From NCBI GenBank assembly GCA_009760855.2, contig WPIO01000001.1:21668501-21732500 (forward strand): a stretch of DNA of 64,000 nt, given 5' to 3'. Below, in pieces: positions 25,721 to 36,385 of this stretch. The position numbers and the translations under genes were made by a program. The stretch is from Cristatella mucedo (taxonomy: Eukaryota; Bryozoa; Phylactolaemata; Cristatellidae). Every line of letters begins with the position of its first letter. Position 1 is the stretch's first letter. The notes beneath the pieces were generated by a model. That model did not search any database. It worked only from the letters and a program-made list of their open reading frames with translations, and had not been told where the DNA came from.

Positions 25721-26902
25721 TTCCCTAGGGCTTTGTGCCGTTACCCTTGCACGATTGCACAACCACCAGTGGTTCTCTCTCTATCCGGTGGCCATTCGTG
25801 TCTTCTTGTGCGCTTTTGCATTCTGGTCGTAGAGGAAAAGAGTACAGGTCAGATGATTCAGCAGCCTTATTTATGTAGCAGGGAGAGTTTTCGTGGCTAT
25901 CACTTTCTGCTTGCAGTGGGAAAGTTTCAGTCCTGAGTAGTTATTATGTGTTATCGCGAGTGTCAAATAGATCCCGTGACCTGACTGGGAAGCCATTGCG
26001 TAGAAGCTTTTGGCTCCCTCAGACTAATCGCCGTTGGCAGCTGAGGCCCACAATGAGGCCTGTCATGCTTTCATGGATTTAGGCTGATGTATGCACAATT
26101 TTGCAATCAGATGCCGCACTATCCTCACAATCAACGCAGGGTATATGCAGAATCTATTTCTCAGAATTAGAGTCATTACATGGTTTTATGTGACAGTCAT
26201 ATTGGTATAACATATAGCACTATGCCAGCTCAAGTACTGATTGCATTTTAGGCAGCACCGTGTAGAGTGCGCTTCTCCCAAATTTCACATTAGTTAATTT
26301 TTTGCTCTACAGAAAATTGACTGCAAAGTTGTGCACGATGTCTAGCCAGTCCCAGCCAGCCTATTGCTGAGCCACGAAGCACTTTTCAGACAATATACTC
26401 AGGAATGTGGAGGTGGAATGCCGTGGAAATTCGTTAGATATGCTCGAACAGTGCTGCATTATATGCAATCGTTACACGAGCGTTTTGCAGCTTCCGATGT
26501 CTGGCAGTACTCCAGGCTGGAGTTGCCTTGCCATGGCCCCCCCCTACTGTCGCTAGCACCCTGGTGGTATGACAGAGCTGGCCCATGGAGAGCTGACGTC
26601 TTCTTTCGACCTATTTTGCTTGCTTAGAGCTTTGCAATGCAACCGTGCTTCACATGTGACCAGCTGTGACCCTTGCAGTGCATCTGTTGCAAGTAGCTAG
26701 ACTTTTTGCACTTGCGAGCATCGATATACACTGAAATGATGGTAAGCCAAATTTTTTTCGTGGCACACATGTGGCACCTGGGCGAACGATGCATGCGTGA
26801 CTTGTAGGGAGTCCCTAGCATTGAGTCCAAGTGGATGATGACTTATAAATCAGACTAGATAATCCAAAGCAATTGAAGCACAAGTCTCCCAGTGGTTCTG
26901 GG
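25721..26902. other. spacer, one unassigned 87-residue frame
   Basis: The + frame at 26364-26627 (begins MLSHEALFRQYTQECGGG) has no recognisable domain and no splice or poly(A) support. Nothing else is recognised. Confidence 0.3.
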
Positions 26903-27032
26903 TAGTGTATCTCCATCTGTAACTCCGTCTGTAACTCCACAAACCACAAAGACTATGTGGGTGTTATGCAGGAGAGTTTTACATAGTGCACTCACACCCT
27001 AAGCGGCTTTCGGCACGCAATCGGTAGCCAAC
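26903..27032 (-). mobile_element. LINE family B 3' end fragment
   Basis: On the minus strand GTTGGCTACCGATTGCGTGC, GTGTGAGTGCACTATG, AACTCTCCTGCATAAC and CATAGTCTTTGTGG match the LINE-B tail at 30.5 kb. The terminal CTGTAACTCC segment is locally duplicated (CTGTAACTCCGTCTGTAACTCC read on +). Confidence 0.75.
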
Positions 27033-27256
27033 AGAACTTCATAGCGACTGATACTCGTAAAATGATGACTTTTTACTTGTTATCTTTGTCCGTGCAAATG
27101 CAAGATTGAGCCTCCTTGGCAAAATCTTGCCTGTGCTCCTGTTGTAACGATATTGAGCATAAGTTAGTTGCTGTGAAATTTTTATCGTTTGTAATTATTT
27201 GTTTTGTAAAAGATGTGAAGAACATCCAGCCAACAATCTGGAAGGTAACAGATATC

Positions 27257-27360
27257 ATACCAGGGTTGGGCATGCCAGTAAGAGGAACTGAACAAGTAAC
27301 GACGTACAGACAAATCAAGTATTGCTGACTCAATACTGAAGTACCCGATTTTAGCATAAG
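27257..27360. mobile_element. possible hAT-type terminal fragment
   Basis: CAGGGTTGGGCATGCCAGTA and AGTAACGACGTACAGAC, followed by a GTACCCGATTTTAG end, resemble non-autonomous hAT ends that start CAGGGTTGGGCA and contain AGTAACGAGTA-like stretches. The opposite terminal repeat and target duplication are not identified. Confidence 0.3.
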
Positions 27361-27556
27361 CTTCCAGATCACGCGGACGTTTGCAGTCTTCTAAAGCTCA
27401 AGAGAAGTAATCATGTGCGACATTGTCTCGAAGATGACGTGCTTGTGCTAATTAATCCTTATCCTTGAATTGCCTCTGATTAGGTGGCCAGGGGTAACAG
27501 AGTAAGTAGTAAGTGCCCATCACCCGATGAATGGACGCTAATTTTGCCCCCCCCCC

Positions 27557-27662
27557 TTTCTGTGGCTCAAAGCTTTCGGTCTAAGGCACAGTCTCTGCCA
27601 CAACAAGGGAAACTTGGACGACCTTTAGATTCGAGTTCAAATCCCCCAGCAGAGGTGCAGTG
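27557..27662 (+). other. tRNA-like segment (tRNA relic or SINE head)
   Basis: TGGCTCAAAGCTTTCGGTCT followed by AAGGCAC resembles a Pol III A box. GAGTTCAAATCCCC about 70 bases later resembles a B box. I could not fold a convincing acceptor stem, so a functional tRNA gene is not claimed. Confidence 0.3.
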
Positions 27663-28077
27663 CTGAATGCATTTATTATTCATGTGCACGTTTCGTGCTT
27701 TGTACTTCTTTCACTCAAGAGTTAGCTGTGTGTATAAGTCTTACATTGACCCAATCTAGAGATGTCACGTACCCTCTGTGCCTGGCAGTGCTGAGTGACG
27801 AGTACCGTGAGGACCATCACCTCGACTTGGCAATCATGTGCCAGTTATCGGTCCACCGGCTAGCCTTTCCCAGTAAAGGATTCTCATAAACTCAAGCGTG
27901 AATCATAAACCTAACTTAAAAACCACAAAGCAGCGCAGTTTCTTGGCATGCAAGGCGTTATGCAGCATTTGCTTCAATTACTGATTTCTTCTGTATAGGT
28001 CCACGCCCTCGAGCTTGTATAAAAGGATTTCGCGTGCGCCCTTGGTCGCAGGATTAGTAATTTAATTGTATTAATTA

Positions 28078-28718
28078 TGAAGGTGAAGCAGCAGCAGCAG
28101 CAGCAGAGAGCCCTTGTTGTCGACTGGCCGACTCCACCATCACTGCAGCCACTTGACCGGATGTGCGCCACTTGTTTACGATGAGACGCGAGCCAAGGGA
28201 AACGGGCCCTTCGGAGATCGAGATAGCTCGCGTGAAGCAGAAAGGACTGCTGGGAGTACTGCAGTCGCACACGCCCGGCAGGCAGATGCTCCCAGCTGCA
28301 ACTCAGAAGTGGAAGGTTCGCCAAGTCGAGTTCGGCGAGTCGCACCAGTCGCTGAAGCAGCACCTAAAGCACCTAAAGGACTATGTGCTCCACGTGGCTG
28401 GCGAAAAGAGCAACAAGCCGAAAGGCAGCTACAGCCTGACCGCCGAGACCTTCTGCGCCGTCGTGCGCAGCAGCAGCAGCAGCAGCCGCGTACTGCCACC
28501 GGTGGGGGCCGCGCCTACCGCCGGTTGCAAGCGAAGGCCTCCTTCACTACCCACCATGTGTCTGCTGACCAACAGCGGACAACGAGTGGTGCTGCGTGAG
28601 CACGCGACAGACGCCATCAAGCTGAACTGTTGGTACTCGAGCATCATCGATTCGCTGGTCGGACGTGATCAGTACATCGAGCTGCCGGTTCTCGACGAGT
28701 CTTCATTCCCACCGCAAG
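28078..28718 (+). CDS. candidate 5' exon of an unrecognised gene (coding from 28181)
   Basis: The + frame from ATG 28181 runs 179 codons to a strong splice donor, CAAG|GTAAGC, after base 28718. A (CAG)n-containing upstream segment with its own short ORF (ATG 28078) precedes it. The predicted peptide starts MRREPRETGPSEIEIARVKQ. It has a central stretch rich in Lys, His and Gln, a Ser run near residues 96-101, and a C-terminal part (about 126-179) containing SGQRVVLREH, SSIIDSLVGRDQYIELPVLD. That last part has the strand-helix-loop spacing of the start of Skp1/Elongin C/BTB folds. This is a weak resemblance by eye, not an assignment. Base composition is more GC-rich than the flanks, which fits coding DNA. 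No downstream exon is identified; the next 4 kb is SINE and LINE DNA. An overlapping + frame (28114-28599) makes reading-frame choice uncertain. Confidence 0.5.
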
Positions 28719-29137
28719 GTAAGCAGTGTGAGAGAGCAGGGCGAGAGCATCGATGCATGGTCAGTGCTGGGGCGGAATCTGTGGTAAGAAATGGAAAAAA
28801 TCTGTACGAGAAAAGTTCAAAGCTGAGCTCAAAATTGTCGCTAGCCTTTCGAATACCGAAGTGTATCGTTAGTGTTGTAGGAGCCATTGCATATGAAAAA
28901 CAATCGCTAAACGTCAACACTACAAAATCAGGCTTATGCACAGGGCAAATTTACATTTTACATGAGTAACTGTATGGGGCATGGCATGTAGTATCAGCGA
29001 CAGGTAAAGCACCCTGAATAGAGTTTAGGTTTTCTTCCATGCAAATGACATATTTTTATTATATTATTATTAAGCAGATAGGTTAAGCTTGTTCCGTATA
29101 TTACGTTTTACACTCATTTCTCAGTGATCCTGCAGCT
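28719..29137. other. putative intron start and SINE-tail relic
   Basis: After the donor the frame stays open by chance to 28969. Near 29003-29050 the sequence TAAAGCACCCTGAATAGAG and CATGCAAATGACA resembles a degraded family 1 SINE tail, followed by (ATT)n. Confidence 0.35.
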
Positions 29138-29139
29138 GC

Positions 29140-29290
29140 TGCACCTGGGTCTTAGCCAGCGTGTAAGATGCCGCGACCCAGGTCGTGGGCTCGAGTTTGT
29201 GTTGAGGCAATCCTTATTTCCCACAGCAAACGGTGGTGGTAACCGTCAAGATTATTCCGATGCTATGTAAATGAAACTGATAAATCAGCG
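29140..29290 (+). mobile_element. tRNA-derived SINE, family 2
   Basis: Tail ACGGTGGTGGTAACCGTCAA, then TGCTATGTAAATGAAACTGA and TAAATCAGCG, matches family 2. The head has CAGGTCGTGGGCTCGAGT in the B-box position. It is diverged. Confidence 0.65.
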
Positions 29291-29346
29291 AGCCTCTACT
29301 TACTTTTACTGGAACCACTATTTTTGTTGGGGTCACTACTCTTCCG

Positions 29347-29620
29347 TTGTATCTAATAATAATAAAAAACACACCTATTTAGGACAGCATTTAGTGGGTC
29401 CCTGTGATTCGTCGTTCACGTGCTTATGCGTGCTGACACTGTGCATGCTGCCACTAACCACATTTGCATGCTGACCCTGTGCATGTCACCCCTAACCATG
29501 TTATTCATTTTGTTTGTTTTTCAAGCATGATTTTACTTACCATTTAATTGCATTTCCCATTGCAGCAAATGTAAAGCGCCTAGAAAGAGATTAAGTTCTC
29601 TGAGGGCACTTTATCAAGTA

Positions 29621-29664
<44 letters not shown>
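29347..29664 (+). mobile_element. LINE family A 3' end, + strand
   Basis: It starts inside the end of ORF2 (AAAAACACACCTATTTAGGA) and keeps the whole 3' UTR: GTGATTCGTC, two CATGCTGAC/CTGTGCATG-like repeats, and AAAGCGCCTAGAAAGAGATT. It ends in (ATT) about 12 times. It is only about 300 bases long, a severe 5' truncation. Confidence 0.9.
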
Positions 29665-29669
<5 letters not shown>

Positions 29670-30917
29670 GTGTATAACATTCTCTGAGAGCTTATTCTCT
29701 TTCTAGGCACTTTACATATGATGTAAAGGACATGATCATATTGTCAGTAATATCATGCATAATGTCAACAAGCTAACATGGTTAGAGGTGACATGCACAG
29801 AATCAGTGTGCAAAGATGGTCAGCGGCAGCAAGCACTGTGTCAGCAGGCATAAGCACACAAGGGACGAATCACAAGAACCCACTAAATGCTGTGACAAAA
29901 AGGCGCGTTTTAGTATTTTTTAGATGTCGACAAGTCAAAGGATGCCATGACAAATTTAACTAGCTCCTTAGTTCTGTCTCGGCTTGATTATTGCAATTCC
30001 CTTTTGGCTGGGCTACCAAAGAAAGCTATTATGCCACTACAGCTGACTATGAGTATGGCTGCAAGGCTAGTCTTCAAGTCCCAGAGGTTTGAGCACGTGT
30101 CACCTTTGCTGAAAGACCTAGGATGGATGCCGGTTGAGCAACGGATACAGAGCAAAGTTCTTACACTGACCCACAAGGCCCGCCACGGCTTGGCTCCTTC
30201 GTACCTAGCTGAACGGCTGCACCAGTTTCAGCCTCTTTGCGCCCTCAGGTCCTGCGTGGACAATAAATTAGCTGTTCCATTCCTCCGCTTAAAGACCGTT
30301 GGCGACAGAAGCTTTAGCTCTTTAGGTCCTAGACTGTGGAACTCGCTTCCACGATTCTTACGCAGCGACAACTACTTTCCTGCTGTTGACTATGGCTCAT
30401 CCTTTTCAGCGATCCTGAGCTGCTACTTCCATGCTACTCACTACCTCAATTGCTCTCCTGACTCTACTATGCTTCCCACTTTTTCTTTTTTGCGTGAGAC
30501 AAAGTCTGTTGGCTACCGAACGCGTACCTAAAGCTTAGGCTGTGAGTGCGCTAAACTCTCCTGCGTAACTCTCACATAGTCTTTATGGCTTTGTGGAGTT
30601 ACAGACGGAGATACATTACATGACTTCAGTCGGAAGTGAGTTCTAGGCCCTGGGTGCATACGAACTAAAGGCACGATCTCCAAAGGATTTGAGGATTCCT
30701 ATCCTGGTGAGGGAGTAGATCTGATAGGTAGGCTGAAGCCAAATAATGAAGAGACATAAAAGTGAGTGAGAGAATCTTGAAGTCGATGCGCTATTTGACT
30801 GAGATCCTGTGCAGGTCGGCGGAAAGCGGCGTGATATGGCAACTTTGACGCTCACGAGAGACAAGCCCTGCTGCAGAGTTTTGCACTGGCAGTAAGCACT
30901 TGATTGCACATACCGGC
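29665..30917 (-). mobile_element. LINE family A-like copy split by a LINE-B insertion
   Basis: On the minus strand the tail and 3' UTR occupy 29665-29944. The ORF end resumes at 30626-30917 with LARPGT-type then KSFGDRAFSSYAPRA and the CTGSQSN/SASTSRF region. The break falls where other copies read GGATGTCGGGATGCAAG. This copy resembles the one at 61.0-63.0 kb more than the typical family A copies (CATATGATGTAAAGGACATG). The next minus-strand LINE abuts it at 30918. Confidence 0.85.
29945..30626 (+). mobile_element. LINE family B, C-terminal ORF2 plus 3' UTR, nested
   Basis: An open + frame of 194 codons (29947-30531) encodes the end of a CR1/L2-type ORF2. It has SSLVLSRLDYCNSLLAGLP, HVSPLLKDLGWMPVEQRIQS, KARHGLAPSYLAERL and SFSSLGPRLWNSLPRFLR. 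The reverse-transcriptase core is missing through 5' truncation. The family B tail (CTCTCCTGCGTAACTCTCAC ... GGAGATACATTACA) follows. It sits inside the minus-strand family A-like copy. The uninterrupted frame suggests a fairly young insertion. Confidence 0.88.
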
Positions 30918-33010
30918 AATAATAATAATAATTCACTTGATAAAGCGCCCTCAGAGAACTTAATCTCTCTCTAGGCGCTTTACATTTGCTGTAAAGTGAA
31001 ATGCAATTGAATGGTAAGTAAAATCATGCTTGAAAAACAGACGAAATGAATAATATGGTTAGGGGTGACATGCACAGGGTCAGCATGCAAATGTGGTTAG
31101 TGGCAGTATGCACAGTGTCAGCATGCATAAGCACATCAAGGACGAATCACAGGGACCCACTAAATGCTGTCCTAAATAGGTGTGTTTTTAGGTTCCTTTT
31201 AAATGTGGTCAGGTCAGGGGATGTTCTGACGCACGTCGGGAGGGAGTTCCAGGCTTTGGGAGCATATGAACTAAATGGACGGTCTCCAAAGGATTTAAGG
31301 TTTGTATGAGGTATTTCTAGACTGTTGGATTCCGAAAAGCGGGTGGTACGATGCTTGGCCTGATGGGGTAGTATATCTGACAGATAGGCTGGAGTCATAG
31401 AATGAAGGGACCTAAAAGTAAGGGACAAAACCTTGAAGTCAATCCGTTGCTTGACCGATAGACCACGAACGAGTGAGTTGCAGGTATTGAGACGGGATAT
31501 TACAAATGCATGGACCAATTTAGATGTTAGTATCCCTGTCTAAGCAATCACGAATTTTAGCAATATTATGAAGCTGAAAGTAGGCAGATTTGACTTAGAT
31601 GCTGATGTGATTCTCTAGTGCAAGGTCAGTTTGGAACAGGACACCTAGATTTCGTGCAAACGCAACAGGAGATATGCTGGCAGAACCGATTTTGGAGTGT
31701 TAAGCTGTTCAATTATTTGTGAGTTACAGCTGGTTTGCCAATAACTATTAAGTTGGTTTTATCGTCATTTAATTTGAGAAAGTTTGCTGCCATTCATGTG
31801 TGGATATCAACAATACATGCAGCTAGAGGATGTTTGGAGAATTCGACGTGCTGGATGGCTGGGAGGGATCAAAGCTAAGGTGCAAGTGACTGCCATCTGC
31901 ATAAAAGTGACAGCCTAGATTGTGCTTGGCGATCACATTGGCAAGAGGGAGTGTATAAACTTTGAAGAGAATCAGACCAAGCACTGAGCCCCGAGGTACC
32001 CCATATTTCGGTGATTATTCAGATAATCTTTTCCTGTTCAAATCAATACTCTCGAGTTTTCCACCGAGATACTTAAACCATTGCAGCACAGTGCCAGTGA
32101 TGCACAGGCGAGATGAACAACACTCGAGAAGGACTTGATAATCGATAGTATCAAAAGCTGCCAAAACTTTAAGCAAAGCAAGCAGGGAGACGTTACCTAA
32201 GTATGCATTCCTGAGCAAGTTGTTGTAAACCCTAAGAAATGCTGACTCTGTGGAGTGATGAGCTCTAAAACTAGACTGGAACTTTCTTGCTCAGTTTGAA
32301 GTTTAATGTTCAGCTAGTCTGACACAACTTGTTCCAGTCTTTGATAGGACGATATAAGGGAGACTAGGCGAAAGCTGCTCAAGTTGTCTTGGTCTGGTGT
32401 TGCTTTCTTAATTAGTGGCCTTTTTGAAAAATCAGGGGACATGTCCTGAGGCTAAGGATATATTTATTATTTTAGTTATGCATCGCAGCAGCAGATCTAT
32501 AAATCGTAGTAGTATGACAGTGGGAATAGGGTCTACAGGACTAGAAGTCTTCTTTGACTTGGGAGATGCGTTTCAGGATAAGGTCAGTCGTGGCCTCCTT
32601 GAATGTAGACATTGAGGTGCTGCACGGAATTTAGGGAGGGTAGTCCTGTAGGGTTGTTGTTGAGGAATATAATAATAATAATAATAATAATGCACTTGAT
32701 ATAGCACTCTCAGATAACTAAATCTCTCTCTAGGTGCTTTACATTTGCTGCAAAGGGAGGAACAAGAGTCCAGAAGGGATGATGCTACCTTAGGGATATA
32801 CTCTCTGATCTGTCCATCTCGCTGACAAAGAAGCTAGAGAAGTGATCAGCTAGATCGCTAGGTAAGGAACTAACCTGGCAGCAGTTAAGGAGATGGTTGA
32901 TCGTAGACATAGGCAGTGTAGGATTGTACATCTGTGATTAAAGAATATCTTAATAGAAGGTATAAGCCTTAGTTAGGACTGATTGGTATGATCATGGTAA
33001 AATAGTGAAC
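30918..33010 (-). mobile_element. LINE family A, ~2 kb copy, degraded
   Basis: The 3' end, (AAT)n and CTCTAGGCGCTTTACATTTG, lies at the left. Reading on the minus strand come the ORF end, the TKLVHAFVISRL and LDD-type blocks, the catalytic segment reading YADG at 31892-31903, KVLAAFDTIDYQVLLE (about 32130) and then upstream RT regions to about 33 kb. About 120 bases are missing near 31460, compared with other copies. Many indels break the frame. A tail-only insertion sits at 32667-32757. Confidence 0.85.
32667..32757 (-). mobile_element. tail-only LINE family A insertion nested in the previous copy
   Basis: (AAT)n is followed by GCACTTGATATAGCACTCTC and CTCTAGGTGCTTTACATTTG, then the host LINE resumes. 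Only about 90 bases of 3' end were inserted. Confidence 0.8.
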
Positions 33011-33214
33011 AAGGTAAAAATGTCAATACACTAGCTCTTAATGCAGCGCTGGGCGACAGTTATATATTGTTCCGAGCTCTGCCGTACTTGCACATACTTT
33101 TCTGGTGATGCAGCTTTCCTCTGTCAAATGTGCGAGATTACATAATGCACCCGCGTTATCGCCACGACTGCCAAAATCTAATGCTGTGTGAGTGTGTGAG
33201 CAAAAGTGCCGCTA

Positions 33215-33361
33215 AATTTTCGCCCAGTAGGTAATTTACTCGCTCTTCACGATGCAGGTCGACTCCTGCCGCTGGCAATTCTGTATAGTGCACTGCAAGC
33301 GTCGTGGTCGTAGCCTTTAAAGCTTTTCTGCCGCTATACAAATGAAGCTGTTAAGTCAGCT
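33215..33361 (+). mobile_element. tRNA-derived SINE, family 2
   Basis: CGCCCAGTAGGTAATTTACT (A-box area), GGTCGACTCCTGCC (B-box position), then GCGTCGTGGTCGTAGCC and TTCTGCCGCTATACAAATGA, GCTGTTAAGTCAGC at the end. Confidence 0.7.
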
Positions 33362-33689
33362 TACCCAAATGAGAGAAGGACACAAGAGAGATTGAGAGAG
33401 GGAAAGCCTCCAGTGACCGGTAGCTGTAGTTGATATTGACTAATGAAAAGCCTGTCTCAATGCTCTAAACATCGTGAATGGTTCCATTTGCCGGCTTTAG
33501 TGTATAAATCATGTTACAGCATAATGCCCAAGTTTGAAGGGCGTGATTTATATGTGCAGTAAATATTTATAAGTTTTCTTTGAATTTCACAAGCATCCCA
33601 TCAAGTAGTGCATCGACTTCGTGAGACTGTCGGTCGCTTTTAAGTCATCGTCTTGCTTCGACTGACCTTGTGGACTTCTTGCCCCTCCT

Positions 33690-34087
33690 CTGGCTTTCCG
33701 TCGCATCGCCGGCTCCGCTGGCTCAGGCCATTGCAGGCTGTACCTCTTCCAAACCTCAAGTCCTTTCTTAGGCTCATGCTTTCACTTCCTCTTTGCTCAT
33801 AAAACCTGTGACTATCTGCAGACTGACATCACGATCTCAGCCTCCGACCCGAGGAGGCTGAGATCGTGAAACTTATCTCAACTCACCTCGTCCTCTCGGA
33901 GTGATTCTTCCTCTGTGCGAATCGTCCATGATGTGTTTTTTAGGTACAATTCTGACCCAGTAGACAGATGCCCGTATGCAGATGCACTTTGCCTGCCCCT
34001 GCTGCTTCCTTTCCAGCCCTTGTGAAGTGACCGGAAATAGTTGTAGTCTTGAGTGGCTATACAAATGCTGTGTTATTATTACTATTA
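33690..34087 (+). mobile_element. 3' end of a further LINE lineage
   Basis: It ends with CTTGAGTGGCTATACAAATG, CTGTG and (ATT)n, the typical 3' terminus of L2-like elements. Upstream, TCCAAACCTCAAGTCCTTTC and TTAGGCTCATGC fit a degraded ORF2 end. It differs from family A and B tails. Confidence 0.5.
33830..33868. repeat. perfect 16-bp stem hairpin
   Basis: CACGATCTCAGCCTCC is followed after a 7-base loop (GACCCGA) by its exact reverse complement. It lies inside the LINE 3' end; other copies for comparison are not in the window. Confidence 0.9.
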
Positions 34088-34429
34088 TTGAATGTTCAAA
34101 TCTCAATGCTCTGTACTCATAGTGATTCCGGCTCGGCAGCTAAAACTCCTTACTGGTTAACCAACACTGTTTTCTATAAAGACTACAGGTTTTTCTAGTA
34201 CAATATCTATATTTTAATTGAGCTTATTCGATCGTGTCAAATCCGAATCATGTTGGGGCCAGGTCTCTTCTAGCAGTCCCCAGCAGAGTTGTATAAAACA
34301 GTGGTTCCTCAAGAACTATTTCACTGGCTTGGCCTAGGGTCGTTATCTTGCCGCCAAATGTAATGATGCTCAAGCAGACTATTTGAGCTTTGTAAATTTT
34401 GGCTAACAATAACTTCAATAGAGTACTTT

Positions 34430-34584
34430 ATTGACGAATTCTAGTTTGGTGCTGATGCAGTGGCTCCACCAGTCTTCTCCTGATTTGAGCCCTGTATAAA
34501 ACGACTTTGGCATGATGTCAACAAGTGCCTGAGGTTGGGTGCTCGGCCTACACCTGCTGCCGACCTTTTCGTTGAACTCAGCAA
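34430..34584 (+). pseudogene. fragment of a Tc1/mariner/pogo-type DDE transposase
   Basis: Two frames joined by a frameshift read QWLHQSSPDLSPV and then HDVNKCLRLGARPTPAADLF. The first resembles the catalytic WP.QSPDLNPIE box of Tc1/mariner-superfamily transposases, here with a stop where the final acidic residue should be. The fragment is short and dead, and abuts a LINE tail. Confidence 0.55.
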
Positions 34585-34657
34585 ACTTAAAGTGCCTAGA
34601 AATAGATGAGTTCTCTGAGGGCGCTATATCAAATGTATTATTAGTATTATTATTAAC
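34585..34657 (+). mobile_element. tail-only LINE family A insertion
   Basis: AAAGTGCCTAGAAATAGATG and GTTCTCTGAGGGCGC are followed by ATATCAAATG and (ATT)n. No more of the element is present. Confidence 0.75.
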
Positions 34658-35149
34658 TCTGGCTCTGTGGAATTGGTTGCAGCAGAAGAGACATCGAAAA
34701 AGCTTGTGGCCTATATACCCGGTCGGACCGTGGAGGTAATTAACAATATTGGCGGGATGACGGCACTCTAGACGCTTGCATACCAACAACATATATATTT
34801 TTTTGGATGTCAATATAGATTTTCGCATTCCGCACATAACTTCAGTATGCCTGGCATCGCAGAAAACTCACTTATTATCCCAACGAATTTACAGCCGTAG
34901 CAGCTGCGGCCAAGCTTTCGAGGATTTCTTTACGCTGAACCTATATAGGAAATCATAAATATATGGCTTGAAAAATGAAGCTCTCCTAGTTGGAAGTTCG
35001 CCTTAATGCGATCGTCGTCTAGCCCTCGTAATTAAGGTGTCCTCTTTGATGACTTCATGGCTTTAATAACTTTTTACCAAGATGACCGCCTTCAGAGCTA
35101 GGTACAGCATACGGTCGCCATTCAGAATTACGATATACTGTACTTACTA

Positions 35150-35415
35150 GCAATGACGGAGCCAGGATTTTACATATAGAGGGGACCTGCAAAATTATCA
35201 TATATGGCGGCTTGACACGTGATAAATTAAAATTGTAGCGAACAATCACAGTGTTTACTCGATACGAACTCGGCGGTTGCCCTTTGAGTGGTATTAAGAC
35301 ATAATTTCTTCGTTTGTGATTTTTTTGGGGCGTACAAATAGGATGCAGCCCAGCTCACTGCCCCGGTTTACCAGGAGAGGGGGCAAATTTCCCCCTCAGC
35401 CCCAATTGGCTGCTC
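35150..35415. mobile_element. possible MITE remnant
   Basis: CAATGACGGAGCCAGGATTT at the left and GGGGGCAAATTTCCCCCTCA with GCCCCAATTGGC at the right resemble the ends of a common type of non-autonomous element. I cannot align clear terminal repeats or a target duplication. Confidence 0.3.
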
Positions 35416-35479
35416 GCTGGAGTGCCTGACTAAAGATCATAGTGAATCCACGGCCGCCTCTAGACTAGACTGCTTTAAC

Positions 35480-36385
35480 TCAGTAATGGCAAAGCTGCCA
35501 AAACAGCCGCTAAGCCACTCGCATGGCCAGTAAATGCTGCTGCTAGGATTGTTTTTAAATATCTAAGCAATTCAGCAGGGTGTCTCCATTGCTAAAGGAA
35601 TCGCGATGGCTCACACTTGATCAATGATAGAGGATGATTCTTCCTTTGATCTACAAGGCTCTCTATGGCTTTGCTCCTTCACACCTAAGTGATTAACTTG
35701 TGCACCAGGCTCACTGCCCTCGTTCCATCGGATTTTTTCAGGACAAAAATAGCTTTCACTTTGAGACTGTTGGCGACAAAAGCTTTGCTTTGGGGGGGTC
35801 ATCTAATGTTGAGGTCAGGTTCGCAGTTTTGCACAGCGACATCTTCAGTCAATGCAAGAGATTCAGCCACGCGTCTCCTTTGCTGAAGGAGGCTCGAGGC
35901 TCCTGATCGAATGGCGGATACAGAGCGAGATAGAACGAGATTCTTACATTGACCCACAAGGCGCACAGTGGCCAGTGCTTCCTGCATACCTAACTGAGCT
36001 GCTTCATCAGTTTCAGCCTACCTCCGTGCCGTGATCCCCTCCTCAATGGCTGCAGTAGATTAGCCGTTTTATTTTCCCCCTTAAAGACCGGTGGCGACGA
36101 TGAGTTGACCATTGGCAACGACACGGTCTCTCCTGCTGCCAACTCTGGCTCATCACATGTGACCGTGCTGCACTGCTACTCACTTCGGAGAACTCTGCCC
36201 GACCAACTCTGCTCGGCTTTCCACCTTCTCTTTGTTTCGCGAGATGAGGTGTGTTCGTTGCCTGCGGCTGCGACCTGAAAGCCTGCGTAGAGTTTGAGCT
36301 AAGAGCTATGGAAAACTCTCCAGCATAAGACTCACTTTGTCTTTGTCGCTCTGCGAAGTCACAGGAGGAGATACATTCACGTATA
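35480..36385 (+). mobile_element. LINE family B copy, strongly degraded
   Basis: The order matches 29.95-30.63 kb: CACGCGTCTCCTTTGCTGAA, GAGGCTC, GGATACAGAGCGAGA, ACATTGACCCACAAGG, CTGCTTCATCAGTTTCAGCC, TTAAAGACCGGTGGCGAC. Then comes the tail AACTCTCCAGCATAAG ... GAGGAGATACATTCA. Numerous indels break every frame. Part of the segment is rearranged: the TTGGCGACAAAAGC block also appears earlier, at about 35770. Confidence 0.7.
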
